Shown piece after piece: positions 1 to 13,600 of a stretch of 64,000 nucleotides of DNA. Source of the stretch: Onchidella celtica (lineage: Eukaryota; Mollusca; Gastropoda; Systellommatophora; Onchidiidae); the NCBI GenBank assembly GCA_963931925.1, contig OZ007567.1:91633055-91697054 (forward strand), given 5' to 3'. How positions within the stretch are numbered: the stretch's first letter is position 1; every line of letters starts with the position of its first letter. The position numbers and the translations under genes were made by a program. A model generated the notes under the pieces. It saw only the letters and a list, made by a program, of their open reading frames with translations, was not told where the DNA came from and ran no database searches.

Positions 1-1544
1 TGAGTTGTGTTCATTGTTCAGCTGAATTTTTTCTACTTGACTTCATATGGGAAACTCCCCCCCCCCCCCCCCACCCCCCCCCCCCCCTAAAGCACTTCCT
101 GAATTAAAAGAAAAAAATATTATGCTTTATATATTTTGCCAAGCATGGATGAAAGCCCGCTGGCTGGCTCAATAATAGCAATTTCAATTAGACAAACTTC
201 TTGTTCAGTGTAGTGCATGATGATTATTGCAGCAACTGAAACACAAACATTTATTGTCTTTGCCATGCACTTCAAGTAATTTCTGATGACTTTTACTTTC
301 GATTGAATATTGCATATTCATAACATATATGTTGGGAGTTTTTTTTGTTGCTTTTTTTCTTCTGCTCGGCATTCTACTCTGTTGCTCTAAGATGGGTTGA
401 GCATTATGTTATGACATTCTTATGTGCTCTTTATGATGTGCCCTGATCTCTTTGTGAATTTGCTCCAGATTGTGTCTTTTATTCCAGTTCAATGAACAGG
501 TTCAACACTAGTAAATTAAAGAACGCGTAAACTTCACAAAAATGATGACACTTAACTTATGCACTTATGCGACTTCCAGATTAGGAAAAAGCTTATCTGT
601 CTTGATGTGGTCACATTTTTGCCACATTTTGACTTTGCTTAAGCCTTGCTGTGACCCCATAGATTTTCCATGCTTTTTTTGTAATATTTTATCCAATTTT
701 ACACAGTAGCACCTAAGATTACCAGGGTCACCAAGGAGTGTTTAAGCTGAGCTTATCAAACAAAAATGCAAATTATAGCCTTACTTGACTTTACAAAAAT
801 TGAATTCTTATGTTCGGTTTTTCATTGCCAAGCTTGGCTTCAAGGTGCTGTACAAGAATAAGTGTATTTTTGTCATTTCATCTCCAAGTCTATTTATTTG
901 TCTGAGCTTCCCAGTGTTGATCTGAAACATAAAGTTGTCTTAAGTTATTTCAATTGCTTATACCAGGAAAGTACAAATCCACAGTGTTGTGAGAATTCCA
1001 ACGTTTTTGGTCTGGCTGCCATGACAGCTTAAAAATAATATTTTCTGTGCTTTGATGAAAGTCAACAAACACAATGTACTGATAGAAACAGGATCATACA
1101 AAAAAAGTATGCATGATTTTGAGTCCGGACTAACCTCATCGTTAAGGTCATTGCCATTTCTAATTTTTTTATTATTTTTTTTTTTTACAAATATTATATG
1201 ATTAACCACAATTATTGAGTGAGAAATGATGACTCAGAGGTTGTTGTCCTTGGGTATTCTCTGATTTTTAGGCAACATTAATGATTCCACTTTTCTTTTG
1301 TATATTTAATACATTTTGTTCAGTTACTATTTCTTACCTGTTTTGTGTTCCCTTCAAACATAGTAAATTTTAGTGGGCATGATTTGGGGATATTTTCAGG
1401 AGATCTATATTTTCTTGCAGTGCTTGTCTAGTGCATGTCCGTCTACTGGTTCTTTACTTTCTGAATGATGTGTTGTTTTTTGCAGCTATAATTTTAAAAT
1501 TATCTCTCTGTTTATTTTTGTTATACCATATTAAAGTGATAAAG
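1..1544. other. AT-rich sequence, no gene recognised
   Basis: No exon with convincing splice sites and no transposon protein was recognised. A near-pure C run lies at 57-87. It is probably intronic or 5' flanking sequence of the pseudokinase gene. Further 5' exons could be hidden here or left of the window. Confidence 0.4.
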
Positions 1545-1606
1545 TGACAAAACTGTTGAGAAACAAGACAGCGAATAATGCTGGTCAGATTCCACCCATG
1601 GTCATA
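1545..1606 (+). CDS. Pseudokinase gene, tentative first visible exon
   Basis: The frame before a good donor (ATA|gtaagc) reads ...NNAGQIPPMVI in phase 0, matching the next exon. An in-frame stop lies just upstream, so the acceptor must be near 1536 (attaaag) or 1544 (gataaag). Neither is strong. It may be beta4 of the N-terminal kinase-like module. Confidence 0.4.
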
Positions 1607-4600
1607 GTAAGCACCTGTTTCTAGATATCTTTTGTGCGTCTCATCAAACCACTTGGAACCAAACTGCTATCCAAAGACAGTCTTTTTTTTAGGACTGAAA
1701 TCAAGTTTGTATAAGTTCACAGAAAAGATGAGAAGGGACGAAAGTGGACAACAATGCAGAGAGTTGTCCTGCAGAGAAAACACAATGCAAAGAGTAGGAA
1801 GAAATGAACACATAGCACAATAGCACCAGAAATCAGTTCAATCAGATATCTTATTAAGTTACTGCTCTATTTTCATTCTCTTTCAGCTCTTTAAATCTCG
1901 AGATGGCCAACATTTGATATTTCTGCACGACTTCATCGAGGCAAAAGCTCCTGGAGCTGCTGAGGGTAACAAGAATCCCGACTCTTGTATTATGATCCTG
2001 GTACAAGGAATGACTTTGTTTCTTACTGTGGGACTGAGTGAGTTTTATGATTTTCATATTTGACACACTGTTATAGACTGGTGCTTTTTATCTTTCTTTG
2101 TGGGGCAGCTATGTGAATGTAATAAAGGACATTGGAAATTTCAGCGACTAATGTCAAATATGTTGTAACAGATTTTGAAATGAAATTTGGTGAAATGGTC
2201 GTATTAACATTACATAAAAAGTTTATTTTGGTGTTCATGTTGATGAATTCGAAGGAGGTGACTTACTATTCCCCTATATTGTTCTGAAAACTGCTAAGTT
2301 GATGTTGTTGTTGCAGATTTGCAAAGGTAGCTTATTCGCTTGAAGGCATACTTTTCAAGGATGGTATTTATGTGCTCGAGCAGTGATGGGACAACACAGC
2401 GCCGAATTCCACTCAAAAACAAGCCACTTAGTTCGGTCCCGGGCCACCCATAAAATCGCACGCTGACCGCATCTAATCGGGGGGTACGCCGAGGCCACAC
2501 GCCGCGGGCTACGGCATCAGTTACAGACTAGCCGCTAGTGATGACACGGGCGTATTTACGACTTAATTAACTCTAATTTCTTCACTTATAACACCAAAAA
2601 TGCCGCTAAAATACAAAAGCACAACTTCTCTTCTCTCAGTCTGTGAAAATCCGATGTCAGTGCGATGTCCCGTTTTCATGCTATTGTGTGTTTATAATAT
2701 GCCCGAATTCACTAAGAATTGTTTTTTAAGTGGTGTATTTCTTGATTGATTGCTTCCAAACGGCTCAATAGATTGCCATGAACTTTGGTTTTTTGTGTTA
2801 CAGACCTTTTCCCGTTTCATACCTGAAAATTTCTTGCTTGTCGGAACTCTCGTTGCTGGACAATATCAGTTTACATCCTGTTGCTGGTGTATTATTCTGC
2901 TGATGCGTTTCATTCTACATCAACTACACTGTGACCCATACATGCGGAAGACATTTTCTTCACTCAACAAACTTTGAAGAATTTGTGGAATGGAAAATGC
3001 GACAAAACGCAGAAACGACTCAAAAGGAAGACATCAGTGACGATTTAAATGACAGACATTTGAAGTTTATCCGTCGTACGTGCTCGTTAAGAATAACCGA
3101 TAACACTTCAACTCTACTTCAGTAAAGAACGTGCGAGAGCTAGCAAGCCGAGGCGGAATGATTTGGTGTTCTTTTGATAGTCATAAAACAGTCAACCAGT
3201 GTAGTATGCATCAACGCTGTCTCATTTGAAGATTGTATGAAACATTCAACGCCTAGAATTGCCTAGCAACAGTCTCGACCTTGACATAAATTCAGCCAAT
3301 AATACTACCGACGTAAGCACAATCACTAATGAAACAGCGGCCAGCGCAATCACATCATGTAGTCAAATTCATAATGTTGTACATAGTGCACACGGGGCGG
3401 AAGCATCGACTCCTGTAATTTAAACAGCAACAGAGACCTACATGACATTGCTCGGGAGGCATTTTCGAAATAAAGTCATTCCAAAGCAACATACATTAGA
3501 ACATGACTGCATTTCATTCATAAAACAATATGGTTTTGGGCCTGCCTCTGCCGGGAGAGCAAGAGACAGCGATTAGTCAACAGCCACTAGCAAAGCGAGA
3601 AACGCGTTCAAGAAATCACTGACGTACAGAATGGAGAAACTCACGCAAGTTTTGATTTCACATATTCTTCAAATTGCGCCATCGCTGAGTACTGACCACG
3701 CCAGTCGCAAAACAACTTGAAAAATGCTGCCCATACTCATTATTGTGCTTAGGATAATACTTAAATCATGCTGTATTTGAAGAACAATGTATAATAAAAT
3801 ATACGGCTTGTTATGGGATGTAAATATTGACACTACTGAGTACAGATGTAAAGGGCATGAACACATGTCTTGTCCTCCATTTGACTGTAATTTTGGTGCC
3901 TTGTGTTGAGCACTTTTTTTGTTATGTAACTTTAAAATGAGTAGGTATTAGATATTCTTCAGCAAAAATGTACAGTTTTTCCCTACTTGCCATTACAAAA
4001 CTATAAAAGCTATCTTCTTCTACTTTTCACACTGCAAAATTCAAAGCCTTACGTCTCACGTGCGTCAAGATGGTTATTCTTACGGCCCTGGTTACAATGC
4101 AAGGTGATAAATCATAATAGTACCAATTTGATCTAATTCGCCCGCGCAAAGCGCTGCCCGTCGCAGGTGTAGTGGCCCGTCGCTGACCCCGGTCGCGATG
4201 ACCCAGTAGGGCGCTCGGTGGCCAAACTAAACGACCGGGTTTTCGGCGCTGTGACAAGTCCATTAATTTATCAGGGTGGTGACCATATGGAAAACTAGCA
4301 GAGTAATGCTGATAATGTATGCACAATGTGTTACAGTGGAGTCCGCATTATTCGAAGTCGTAAGGTTTGGATTACACTTTGATTTACCAGAGTTCGCTTT
4401 ACTCTCAACGGGGAAATAATCACTATCATGCTGTTTGCCCCATACCATATATGTAATTACATCCCCTTGCAGACCCCCCTCCCTCCCCCACCTTCTCCAA
4501 CATAAACACATATTAAAAACCGCATAGGAACCTGTATGAGTCATGAGATCATTTGATTATTTTTTTTCCTTGCAAGTGACCATACCGTAGCGATAAAACA

Positions 4601-7600
4601 AAAAAGCAGCATTGAATGGTTTAGGCGAGGTAGTTCTGGTCAGCAAACATTGTTCCCTATCTTTATCTTGACCACATGTATTGTGTGTGACGTCATCAAT
4701 TGATAATGATATTCTCCTGTGTATGATGTTCAGATGCAAGACTGTAGGTCTGCTGCATTGTCCCAACTTGCTATCAGTGGTGTGGAATTACTATTACGCA
4801 GTGTGACAATGCGATACTCATCCCCCCTCCCCATCAAGCGTAGTATGGTGAATGTGTAGACATTGCAGCGGCATATTTGCAGTACTGAAATGCTAAGGAC
4901 CACATGTAGTTGAGGCCTTTGTTCCTCTGGGGCCTTACTATAAATGTTACGTTTAATGTGATGCTTATAGCTTAGCGAGCATACAATAGGTGTGTAGCAG
5001 AATGACGCTATCTGAGCATGGTGGACACACTGTAAGGCTTGTGGTTCAGCTGTGTGTAATTTATGTTCTACGGGATACTGTATCCTGGCTGTACCTGTTG
5101 TGGTTACGTCAGCAATCGATAAATTTACTGGCCATAATGCGAGCACCATTTCACATACTTGTGTTGTTGGCTGATATCATCGGTCATTGGGGCAGAATCA
5201 TTCTGTGTGTAGGGGCCATACCCATACCACTGCCACCCTTCTCAGCATGTTTCTCGCTTGGTCAGACCGGAAAGCTCGGCAGCCTGCATCATTTTTGGCA
5301 CCTTTACCTTGCCCCCCGATTGCTGCTTAGAGCAAAGAGCTGTTGAACAGGCCTGTGTCAGCGTGTTTGTGGAAACTGGTTTTTATGGCCACGGGGCTGG
5401 AAATCAGAAGTTACAACTTACATTGAGGATGAGCGCACTCTATCGGTTCGATTTACCAGAATTGGGGGGGGGGGGGGGGGTTGAACTCGAATTAACAGTA
5501 AATGTTTTACAGAGATAAAGAAGGGGAAAAAAAACCTCATTTTAGAAATCACCTCGATTTAGCAAAAATTCAAATTATCAAAGTTCGGGTTACATGGACT
5601 CCATTGTATTTGTACCTTAATGAACATATTGCATCAGTAAATGTTTGTATCTTGCTTGTTGGACACACCTCATATGTCTGCTCTATAGAGAAAGCTGTGG
5701 ATCAAGATCTGGGAACAGTCTGTGACAAGTGTTTGAAGGCTGTTCGAATGTTTCCAAAATGGACATTGACAGTGGAGGTCAGCAGCCATCATTGATCTTA
5801 TTGTATTAAGAACAAAAATTTTTAAGACATAATATATGTGTTAAAATTGGATGTCATAACAAAGACTGACCAATAGAGTGAATGGACAGCAACATTATGA
5901 AAATTAACCTTTTTTTTTTATTGCAAACGTTATTAGCAGAAAAACCACTGTCACCTGCCATATTTATGGTTTTAGGAACTACTATCACAGAAGGAGAATA
6001 CATGTATTATAACATGTGATTCGACTGCCTACAGATTGTTTACTTTAATTTCATATCTAAAACAGATTTATCTAGCATTGTCAAAGTAGGGAAAAATACT
6101 AAACAATATGATAAAATGCAATCAAATCTACCGAGCCAATACTGATCTTACAAATCATTACATCGAACAAGTGAATAAACTGATTTGTATATCTAAATTT
6201 ATCTTTTCTGCTTACAGATGAGAGATTCCATAGAAACGCTTTATTTTGTGCACAACCCCAGAATCAGAAAATTAATGATTGAGTACCCTGTTGGCGAGAA
6301 AGAGGAACAGCATTGGGATTTTGTATATGAACAAGACCAACTGAAATTTCTTGTCAATCGTATGGAAAAGTTGCTGAGTCCTTTTCTCAGTGCTCTTGAT
6401 GATGTGAGTGAGATAAAATGCCATGTAGAACTGCAGTTAGAGCTTGCAGGGTGTTGATAGGGCACATGGGGCACATGTAAACACATAGCAGGGGCAGAAC
6501 ATTTGAAGTAAGTAAAAGAAACAATAGAGAAGAACAGAGGAAAATAGAAGTTGAAGACAGACAAAAGGAGAGAAGAGAAAATGGGTAAGAGATGAAAGAA
6601 AAGGAAACAAAGATCAAATGAAAAAGAGAAGGAAAAGGCAGGAGATTGGAAAAGAAAGGAGCAAAAGAATGTTAAAGAAAGATAGGGCAGTCAAAAGCTT
6701 GTAGGCCCCACTTTGTAGACCAGGAAGAACATTTTTGAGATGCAGAAAGTGGAGACTTGTTCAAGAGGATTCCTTTCCCACTTTTGTTGCATTTCTTTTA
6801 TGTGGGACAACTTCAAAATTGGTTATGTATGCTATATATCATATTGAATGCTTTTTGACTTAAAGAACAAGCAAAAAAATGGTGGCAAGGAGAAATACAA
6901 TCAAAATATAAAATGGGAATGCTCAAATGTAGATAATAGGAAAGAGAATGGTATTTGCCATTTTATTTTTTAGATGACTAGTGTAAGGACCGTTCAAAGA
7001 ACAGATTGCAAACAACACGCACAATCAGCACTCAGATTATGTAGATCTAGGAAGAAAACAACTCACAACTGGCACAGTAACACCCGCATGGCCCGTACCG
7101 TGCATAAGGCAGACGGCACAGAAACTCATGCCTTCAAACTTTGAAAAGTTTAAAGACGAAACAAAACAAAGGCAGAAGGGAGGCTACCATTGTTGAGGAG
7201 AAAGCATTATTCGATGACGTACTCTCTCTCTCTCTCTCTCTCTCCCCCCCCCTCTCTCTCTCTCTCTTACAATAAAAGTAGTAATCTACAGTCCTGCTTC
7301 AGAACTCATGCGCGCCAGGATACTGCGCACCAAGCTTGATATTGTTACTTTTTATGACATGCACAGTACTAAAGTCGAAACGAAACAAAGGCAGGAGAGA
7401 GGCCATCATTGTTGAGGAGAAAGCATTATTCGATATTTTTAGGCCTATTTTCATTTATTACAAAATTACGATACTTCGCTTTCATGTCAAAGGAATAGAC
7501 ATAGTAGCAAAAAGAACTATCTTTCACATGTAATTTTTTTCAGATGTGGGCATTTCTTCCTCGCAGCAGTGAATTTTTTCTCCTTGCTGTTTTTTTATGT

Positions 7601-10600
7601 AGATGTTGATTTGCATTGTGAACATTTGCCTTGTGGACCATAATACCTTGCCCACCATATGGCACTCATGTTCACACAGCTCCTCCATCCACAGCCAGTG
7701 GAACTCCTAAGCATTAACTCTATAAGATTGGAGCAACACAGTGTCACTAGGTCTAGCCCAAAATGACAGACCAACACACACTGTGTTTTCTGTAAATACA
7801 GTGTGTGAAAAAAGTCCATTGAAATGCAAATATAACCCTGGTCTTAAGGAATTAATATGTTGGCAAAATTAATCAGCAGAGCTTGAATTCATTTTTATAC
7901 AAATAACCATACACTTTTGAAAACAGTTTATTAAGTTTGTTCAAGTGTGTGTGAGTCTGATGTTGGAAATTCACATGAACTACCTGAACAAAGTAATGTT
8001 GGGATAAAAATGTCACAGACAACAAAATTCGTTCGCATGCTATTATTTCTTGACCGTTTGAACTCAATATGTCAAAGTAAAGCTGAAGTAAAGCCATACA
8101 TTGCTCATCTAGTTTTTCAAACAACTTTTCTAGAATCATTGCTACTGACATGTTAATTCAAGCATGTAAGTATTCAAAGATAATATCACCAACTATTTTT
8201 ATGGCATATGTGGTGTAGTTTTTGAATATGCTTGTTTATTTCATGGCTCTAGAATATTTTATAGTATTTGGTTTTCCTATTAATTAGCCGTATTGTTTCA
8301 CTTTAAGTTTAAATATTTATCATACAGTTGTCATTTTAACTTCAGTATGTAGTTGCGTATTATATCATTTTATTTTTACCATATTATTTTCAGGTCTGAG
8401 GTACTATTTTATAAAGAATAGTCATGTTACTGTTTATGTATGATTATCGCCAGATTTTCATTATATGATTTTCATTTGGCATTCCAGCCATCCAGTAATG
8501 GTGGTGAAGAATGTAAAGGTTCTTGGAGTTTGATGTCTGGCAAATTTGATCAAGAGGAGGCCTTACTGCAATTCCACCACCCCACTCCGAAAGATCATAA
8601 AAAATTCAACAAAACCAAGTTCACAAACGGGGAGGATATGTATCACAATGAAATGACTGTCCTGCAGGAACTGCAGCACAAGAACATCATTAAACTGCTG
8701 GCCTACCAAGCCACCATTATTCCACAGTTTTACATTGTAGAAAATTACAAAATTCGCAACTTGCAGGTAAGATATGCAGTACCTAGGATATTTTGATTCT
8801 CTAATTTTAATCTGGATTTAGTGAGGTGTTTGACGAGAGTATTTAAGCCTTGTCCTATGTTCAGTGAAGTTGACCATGTTTTGGCCAACATGAAGATACA
8901 CAGTGGCCAGTCACTCACTTCGTGAACCATAGCAGATTCAAGCAGCATTAAATCCTTTTACCAACCTTTTTGAGAGACTCCCATAATAGTGTGTATTTAT
9001 TACTGTGTGTAATTCTTAATCTGTTTTTACGAACTTCAGACTGCTTTGGAGAACAAAATGATTCGTAAGTCTATTTATACAACTTTCAGACCGCTTTGAA
9101 GAACAAGATGCTTTCTCACACTATTTATACAACTTTCAGACTACTTTGAAGAACAAGAGGAAGAACCAAGAAACCTTTGATCAGACCACACTGCTACAGT
9201 ATTTGCTTGATGCAGCCTCAGCTGTAGAATATTGCCACAGAGAAGGATATGCTCATTGCAACTTGAACTGCGCCAGTTTGTTCATTGCCAAAGATAAATC
9301 AGTTAAGCTTTCCTGTTTCCATCTGTGTTTGAAGCTGATAGATGGGAAAAGGAGAGCTGATGGTGAGTTGACCTACAAATAGAAAGTAAATTAAACAGCT
9401 GAAATGCTGAGACTGTCATAGGACTAAGGTTATAGCTGAGCTGTTGTACTGATGTAAGCATTACAGATAATGATGTGTTGGTGTTGTGGCCAAACTGTTT
9501 ATATTGGAAAATTTTCACTTTTTCAATTTTCAGCTCCTTCAACCCAGAGTGCGAAAATATATGGATCATCGCAATATTGGATGATTTTACAAAGTAAAAG
9601 TTTAAGGTGGGATGAAATTTTCTGCACCTGACACACCAGTCCTTAGGTCATGCACAAACAGTATGAGATGATGCACAAAATGCCACTGACCAATGGTCAG
9701 CTGATTCCGTCACACCAACTAAGCATCCCATCAGTTGCATCACATACCCCACTTACAGTTTTAAAAAAAAATAGGCTGATGATGCTGCTTATTTGTGTCA
9801 CCTTATATGTTTTAGTAATGTTTTCATGAAGAGACCTCTACTATGATGGAATAGGAACCCAATACACTTTAGTTTACTCTAGAAGCATGTTGCGCAATGC
9901 ACACTTGTCTTTTGACTTGTCATGCATAGAACGAGCTTTGCTTCATTTCTCTGCCAAACTGTGGCCCGCCAACAAGAGACTACACAAATCGTCAATCTCC
10001 AGCTACATAACTGTTACGCCCCCTACACACCATCCATCATGGTGCGCAGTGAGAAATGTAATTTTTTAATTTGCTGTTTGAAAACAACTCACTGATACCA
10101 GTGACTTTGTAAAAACGTTTTTTCTTCCCCTGTAAAATCTTGCTTCCAAGAGATTAGTGGAGCTTGTACAATTCGAAGTCACTGGGAAATGGATTATACT
10201 TCGATTTACCAAAGTTCGGTTTACCTCTGAGCAGATAGATAACCATTATTTTGCAGCCTGCCCCATATCATAGGTGTAATTACATCCCCTTACAGACTCC
10301 CCCCCACATACACAAAATAACGCAAAGGAACCTGTACGAGTCATGAGATCTTCCGATTATTTTTTTCTTTAGAAGTGACCCTACTGTAGTGGTAAAACAG
10401 AAAAAGCAACATTGAATGGCCTGGACCTGGTAGTTGCTGGTGAGCAAACTGTCTTTATCTTGGTGGCAAGTATTGTGTGTGATGTCATCAATCGATAAAG
10501 ACATTCTCCCGTGTATGATGTTCAAATGCAAGACTGTAGGCCTACTGCGTTATTCCACCTTGCCATCAGTGGCTTGGAATGACCATTATGTAGTGTAACA

Positions 10601-13600
10601 ATGCCGTACTCGTCCCCCCTCCCCATCGAGTGTAGTGTGGTGAATGTGTAAACACTGCAGCGACTGTCAAGAACAGATTTAATTCATAAATGTTTCCACT
10701 GACTAAATTTTTGTGAGAGAGCAGTGAGTAATTTTTACAAACGTAATTATTCTGCGAGCCAGCATAACGTGGTCTCGTAAACAATTTGTTTTGAACAGTT
10801 TTTTTTCCTAAAAGATAGACAGAAGGTGTGGGGAAGGATAGACGGACAGCGTAGGTGTGCATGGCTGAGCACTTTTTATATCTCGTGTTTTGAACTAGGT
10901 TTAGTAGAGAGGGAAGGGGTGAGTAGGAATTAAATGTTATTAAGATGTCTGTTGACGTACAGAAAATCCGTGATCCAGAGTAAAAGCTCGGGGTTTTGAA
11001 CATGTTAAGAATTTATTGCTATAAAATTACATTTTATTGTCTTGAGTGATTCGACCTTTGATGTCGACCCAAGGTCGTTCCGTAGGGCTGTTACTTAAAA
11101 TAACTCAGTTCGGCAGCTGAGCTAGAAGTGGTTGCACCAATCACAATCCAGGAATTAGACGGTAAGCTGCAGATGCAGTCCAGTATTTAAGGCCATACAG
11201 AACTTAGTTCTGGGCCACATGTAGACAATCCATTTACGAGGTGGACGGCGAGCTCTCAACCAGATGAGAAGTCATAGAGACGCAGCGATTGAGCTGATAT
11301 GTACAGTGATGGAGCATTGTCAGAAATCTACGCTCCTGAGCCCAAGCCTACTTGTTTGAGCATTAAACCCACAGCGCTAATATCAACAGCCCTCACATTG
11401 TGAGGGCCGAATGGTGAGCTAAAGATTTTAATTCCATGCTGAATTTACAGCCACCTACACATGTAGACTGTTGACCAGTACTGCCAGACCACATGCATTT
11501 CCCGCGACCACGTGTGAACTACACCAGAGCGCGCCTGGCAGAGACGCTATATAAATATGTTTTAGTATGAAGAGAGATAGAACTTTAAACCTTACAGGAT
11601 CCGTCGCCCTCGGGCGCGGATTCTTTTGAATGTAAATTTATTGTGACTTAGATAACTTCATATTACATTGCCTTAAGTACTTCATAGTTGCTCCTCAGCT
11701 TAGCTGAGCATTTTCAGTTGCTATTGTATTCGTTATCTATTGTATATTTTATCTTTGAATTTGTTAGATATATAAACTTTGCAGTCTGTTACTCAAATTG
11801 ATTTATTTAGTTTTTAGAGTGAAAGTTGTTTAATTGTTTGTTTCTTTTTTGTGCTCGTGTGATTGGGAAGCGGACCTCTTGATCTATATTCCCCAAAATC
11901 CCGATCCGCGACAGCGACGTATTTGCAGTACTGAAATGTTGAGAACCTCGTGAAAGTGAGGTCTTTGTTCCTCCAGGGCCTTACCATAACATTTCACATT
12001 TGAATACAGTCATGTGATGCTTAGGGAGCATTACACAAGTGTGTACCAGAAGGGCTCTGTGTGAGCATGGTGGGCACACCGTATAACTCATGGTTCAACT
12101 GTGTGTAATTTATATTCTACGGTATACCGTGTCTTGGCCGTAGGCCTACCTGTTGTGGTTATTGCGTTAGCAATCGATAAATTCACTGGCCATAATGCGA
12201 GCACCATCTCACGTACTGTTGGCTGATATCTCTGGTCATTGGGGCAGAATCACGCTGCGTGCAGGGGCCCCACCCACTGCCACCGTCCGCGGCATGTTTC
12301 TCGCTTGGTCGGGACAGACACATAAGAGGAAGGCTCTGCAGCCTACCCATTGCATCATTCTTGGTACCTCTACCCTTCCCCTCGATGGCTGCGAAAAGTA
12401 GAGTTGTTGAACAGACCTGTGTTTGTGGAAACTGGTTTTCACGGCCACAAGGCTGGAAACCAGAAGTTACCTTAACTTACACTGAGTTGATTAAGGATGA
12501 GAGCCCTCGATCAGCTCTATTTATCAGAATTGGGGCGGTTCAAACTTGAATTAGCAGTTAATTTTTAACAGAGATAAAGAAGAAAAAAAACAACCTCATT
12601 TCAAAATCACCTCTATTTAGCAGAAACTCGAATTACCAAAGTTTGGTTTACTTGGGCTCCACTGTAGTTGGTTTGGTCATGACGCCAACGATTATATTAC
12701 CAGTGTAGTTGAGGTACCAGGCACTGTCTTGCTACCAGTGTAGATCTGCCCAAATATGTCCAATTCTCATGGGTCAAAGTAAAGATTTTGGAATAATCAA
12801 TAGGTGCAAAAGAAAAGCTAATAAATTTCTGCCATCATGCATTTATTTAACCAGCTGACCTAAGCTGTCAATTATTGATGCTATTTAGAAGTTATCAATT
12901 ATGTCTTCTCTTTCTTTTTATTCTTGTGATAAACAGCACATTTAAACCAACTCCCGGTCAGATGGACAGCACCAGAGTCCATCAGGGAAAGTGAATTCTC
13001 CCGTGCCTCAGATGTGTGGATGTTTGGACACTTAATCTTTGAAACTTTGTCGCATGGTCTACTACCTTATGAACAGTTTGATGATCCACTTGTACTAGGT
13101 ACAAAGGTATGTATCATCTTGAGAATAATCAGTAACTCACTGATTACCAACCGAGTGGACCAGCCATTCGAAGGGTATGTTTAAAAAATCACTGCACCTT
13201 TGCTAATAAACATAGACACATGAAATTTGGAGCATAGTTTTGCAACATAATAAACAGTGTCCCAGTCTTTACAGAAACTTTTATGATGTATGTCACATTA
13301 GGCACTGAATTTGTTGCATGAGCTGTGAAATGCTGTAACATATGTTTACAGTCACTATGGCACTATTGGTGGTTATTGTGAAATTATCATAGCTAGCTTG
13401 GTGTTTGTTGTTTTACGACTTTGCAAGTTTCTATACAATGAAGCCCTCAGGGATGCACACCGCGCTGCTTCATTGGTTGACAGTATCTTAATGCAATGGA
13501 AAAGAAATTGAAGACAATGGGGTTTATCACTTAGATATAATCCATGAACTAAGTCATAAAGCTGATGCATCAGAAATCTGCAGTCCCAACGAATGTCCAT

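Noticed and set aside
2294-2500. Minus-strand 68-codon frame in the GC-rich block as a gene
   Set aside because: No recognised domain, no splice context and no stop-free extension. Kept only as a composition anomaly.
2750-3125. Plus-strand open frames (64-75 codons) as extra pseudokinase exons
   Set aside because: No acceptor/donor pair gives a phase that fits between exons 1887-1965 and 5689-5777, which already join in frame.
4027-4326. GC-rich stretch as a tRNA or 5S-like gene
   Set aside because: No cloverleaf, A/B box spacing or terminator could be made out.
6218-6457. ATG at 6218 as the true start of the pseudokinase gene
   Set aside because: A strong acceptor lies directly before it and upstream exons splice in with matching phase. 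It could still serve as an alternative start, but nothing in the sequence demands it.
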